Source: an uncultured Clostridia bacterium (GTDB taxonomy: Bacteria; Bacillota; Clostridia; Oscillospirales; Acutalibacteraceae). From it: a DNA stretch of 12,584 bases. Positions 12,442 through 12,584 of the stretch are shown one piece after another. Below the pieces are notes generated by a model. That model saw only the letters and a list, made by a program, of their open reading frames with translations. It had not been told where the DNA came from and searched no databases. The DNA is taken from assembly GCA_937880805.1 (NCBI GenBank), contig CALGRR010000046.1, positions 1 to 12,584 of the forward strand, written 5' to 3'. The position numbers and the translations under genes are program-made. Every line of letters starts with the position of its first letter. Position 1 is the stretch's first letter.

Positions 12442-12584
12442 TCACAGCCTCTTTTCATCCTCTTTGCGTTGTTTGCTTGAACGGATTGCATAAGGTATTC
12501 CGAAGCCGAGAGCACCGCCGATGATTGCGCCGATGAGCATAAACAGCCACCAAAGAGGATTTTTCTTTTCTTCCTCTTCTTCAG
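12442..12584 (-). CDS. C-terminal end of an unidentified membrane protein (partial)
   Basis: The frame enters from the right edge and ends at TGA (12444-12442). The 46 visible residues are an acidic stretch EEEEEKK, one transmembrane helix from PLWW to about IPYAI containing IGAIIGGALGFG, and a charged tail rich in Lys, Arg and Glu. This suits a single-pass anchor near a C-terminus or the last helix of a larger membrane protein. No family can be named from so little. No clear terminator separates it from the rhomboid promoter, so read-through into that operon is possible. Confidence 0.6.
   Translation of the reverse strand, partial: EEEEEKKNPLWWLFMLIGAIIGGALGFGIPYAIRSSKQRKEDEKRL

Overview
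The window looks like chromosomal DNA of a low-GC, Gram-positive gut-type Clostridia bacterium (Ruminococcaceae/Oscillospiraceae-like; this is inferred). The reasons are strong Shine-Dalgarno sequences, consensus TTGACA/TATAAT promoters with 17-bp spacers, a T-box leader in front of proS, intrinsic terminators after most genes, and debris of a Firmicutes-type conjugative element.

Left part (1-5000): an MgtC/SapB membrane protein (-), an extended-SDR NAD-dependent epimerase (-), a proline T-box riboswitch with prolyl-tRNA synthetase (+), and a glycerophosphodiester phosphodiesterase (-). Each is a separate transcription unit with its own promoter. proS and the phosphodiesterase converge on a shared terminator hairpin.

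Middle part (5000-7500): a monocistronic gene for a 79-residue acidic, amphipathic protein made of two near-identical 38-residue repeats. Next is a transcribed tandem array of three roughly 90-bp units that all begin like tRNA-Ala. The first two are 5'-half 'mini-tRNA' units and only the third is a complete tRNA-Ala(GGC). The real tRNA is enclosed by a 15-bp leader-trailer stem. After it comes a 508-residue ECF-type sigma factor with a winged-helix-like segment and a long C-terminal extension of unknown function.

Mobile-element graveyard (7538-9730, reading leftwards): a promoter and long hairpin-rich leader with an attenuator-like terminator, then a roughly 100-codon conserved element gene broken by an in-frame TAA. 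Two 48-bp direct repeats follow, then a ParB-like gene cut off inside its helix-turn-helix. This is fused in the same frame, across one TAA, to the C-terminal zinc-ribbon and coiled-coil part of a large serine recombinase. The simplest reading is one large internal deletion that joined parB to the recombinase gene.

Right part (9750-12584): an AraC-family regulator with an effector-binding domain, also interrupted by an in-frame TAA 34 codons before its natural end. Then comes a leftward operon of a rhomboid protease and an aminoglycoside-phosphotransferase-like kinase, and finally the C-terminal end of an unidentified membrane protein running off the right edge.

The strongest candidates for something undescribed are the mini-tRNA array, the duplicated 79-residue protein and the extended sigma factor.
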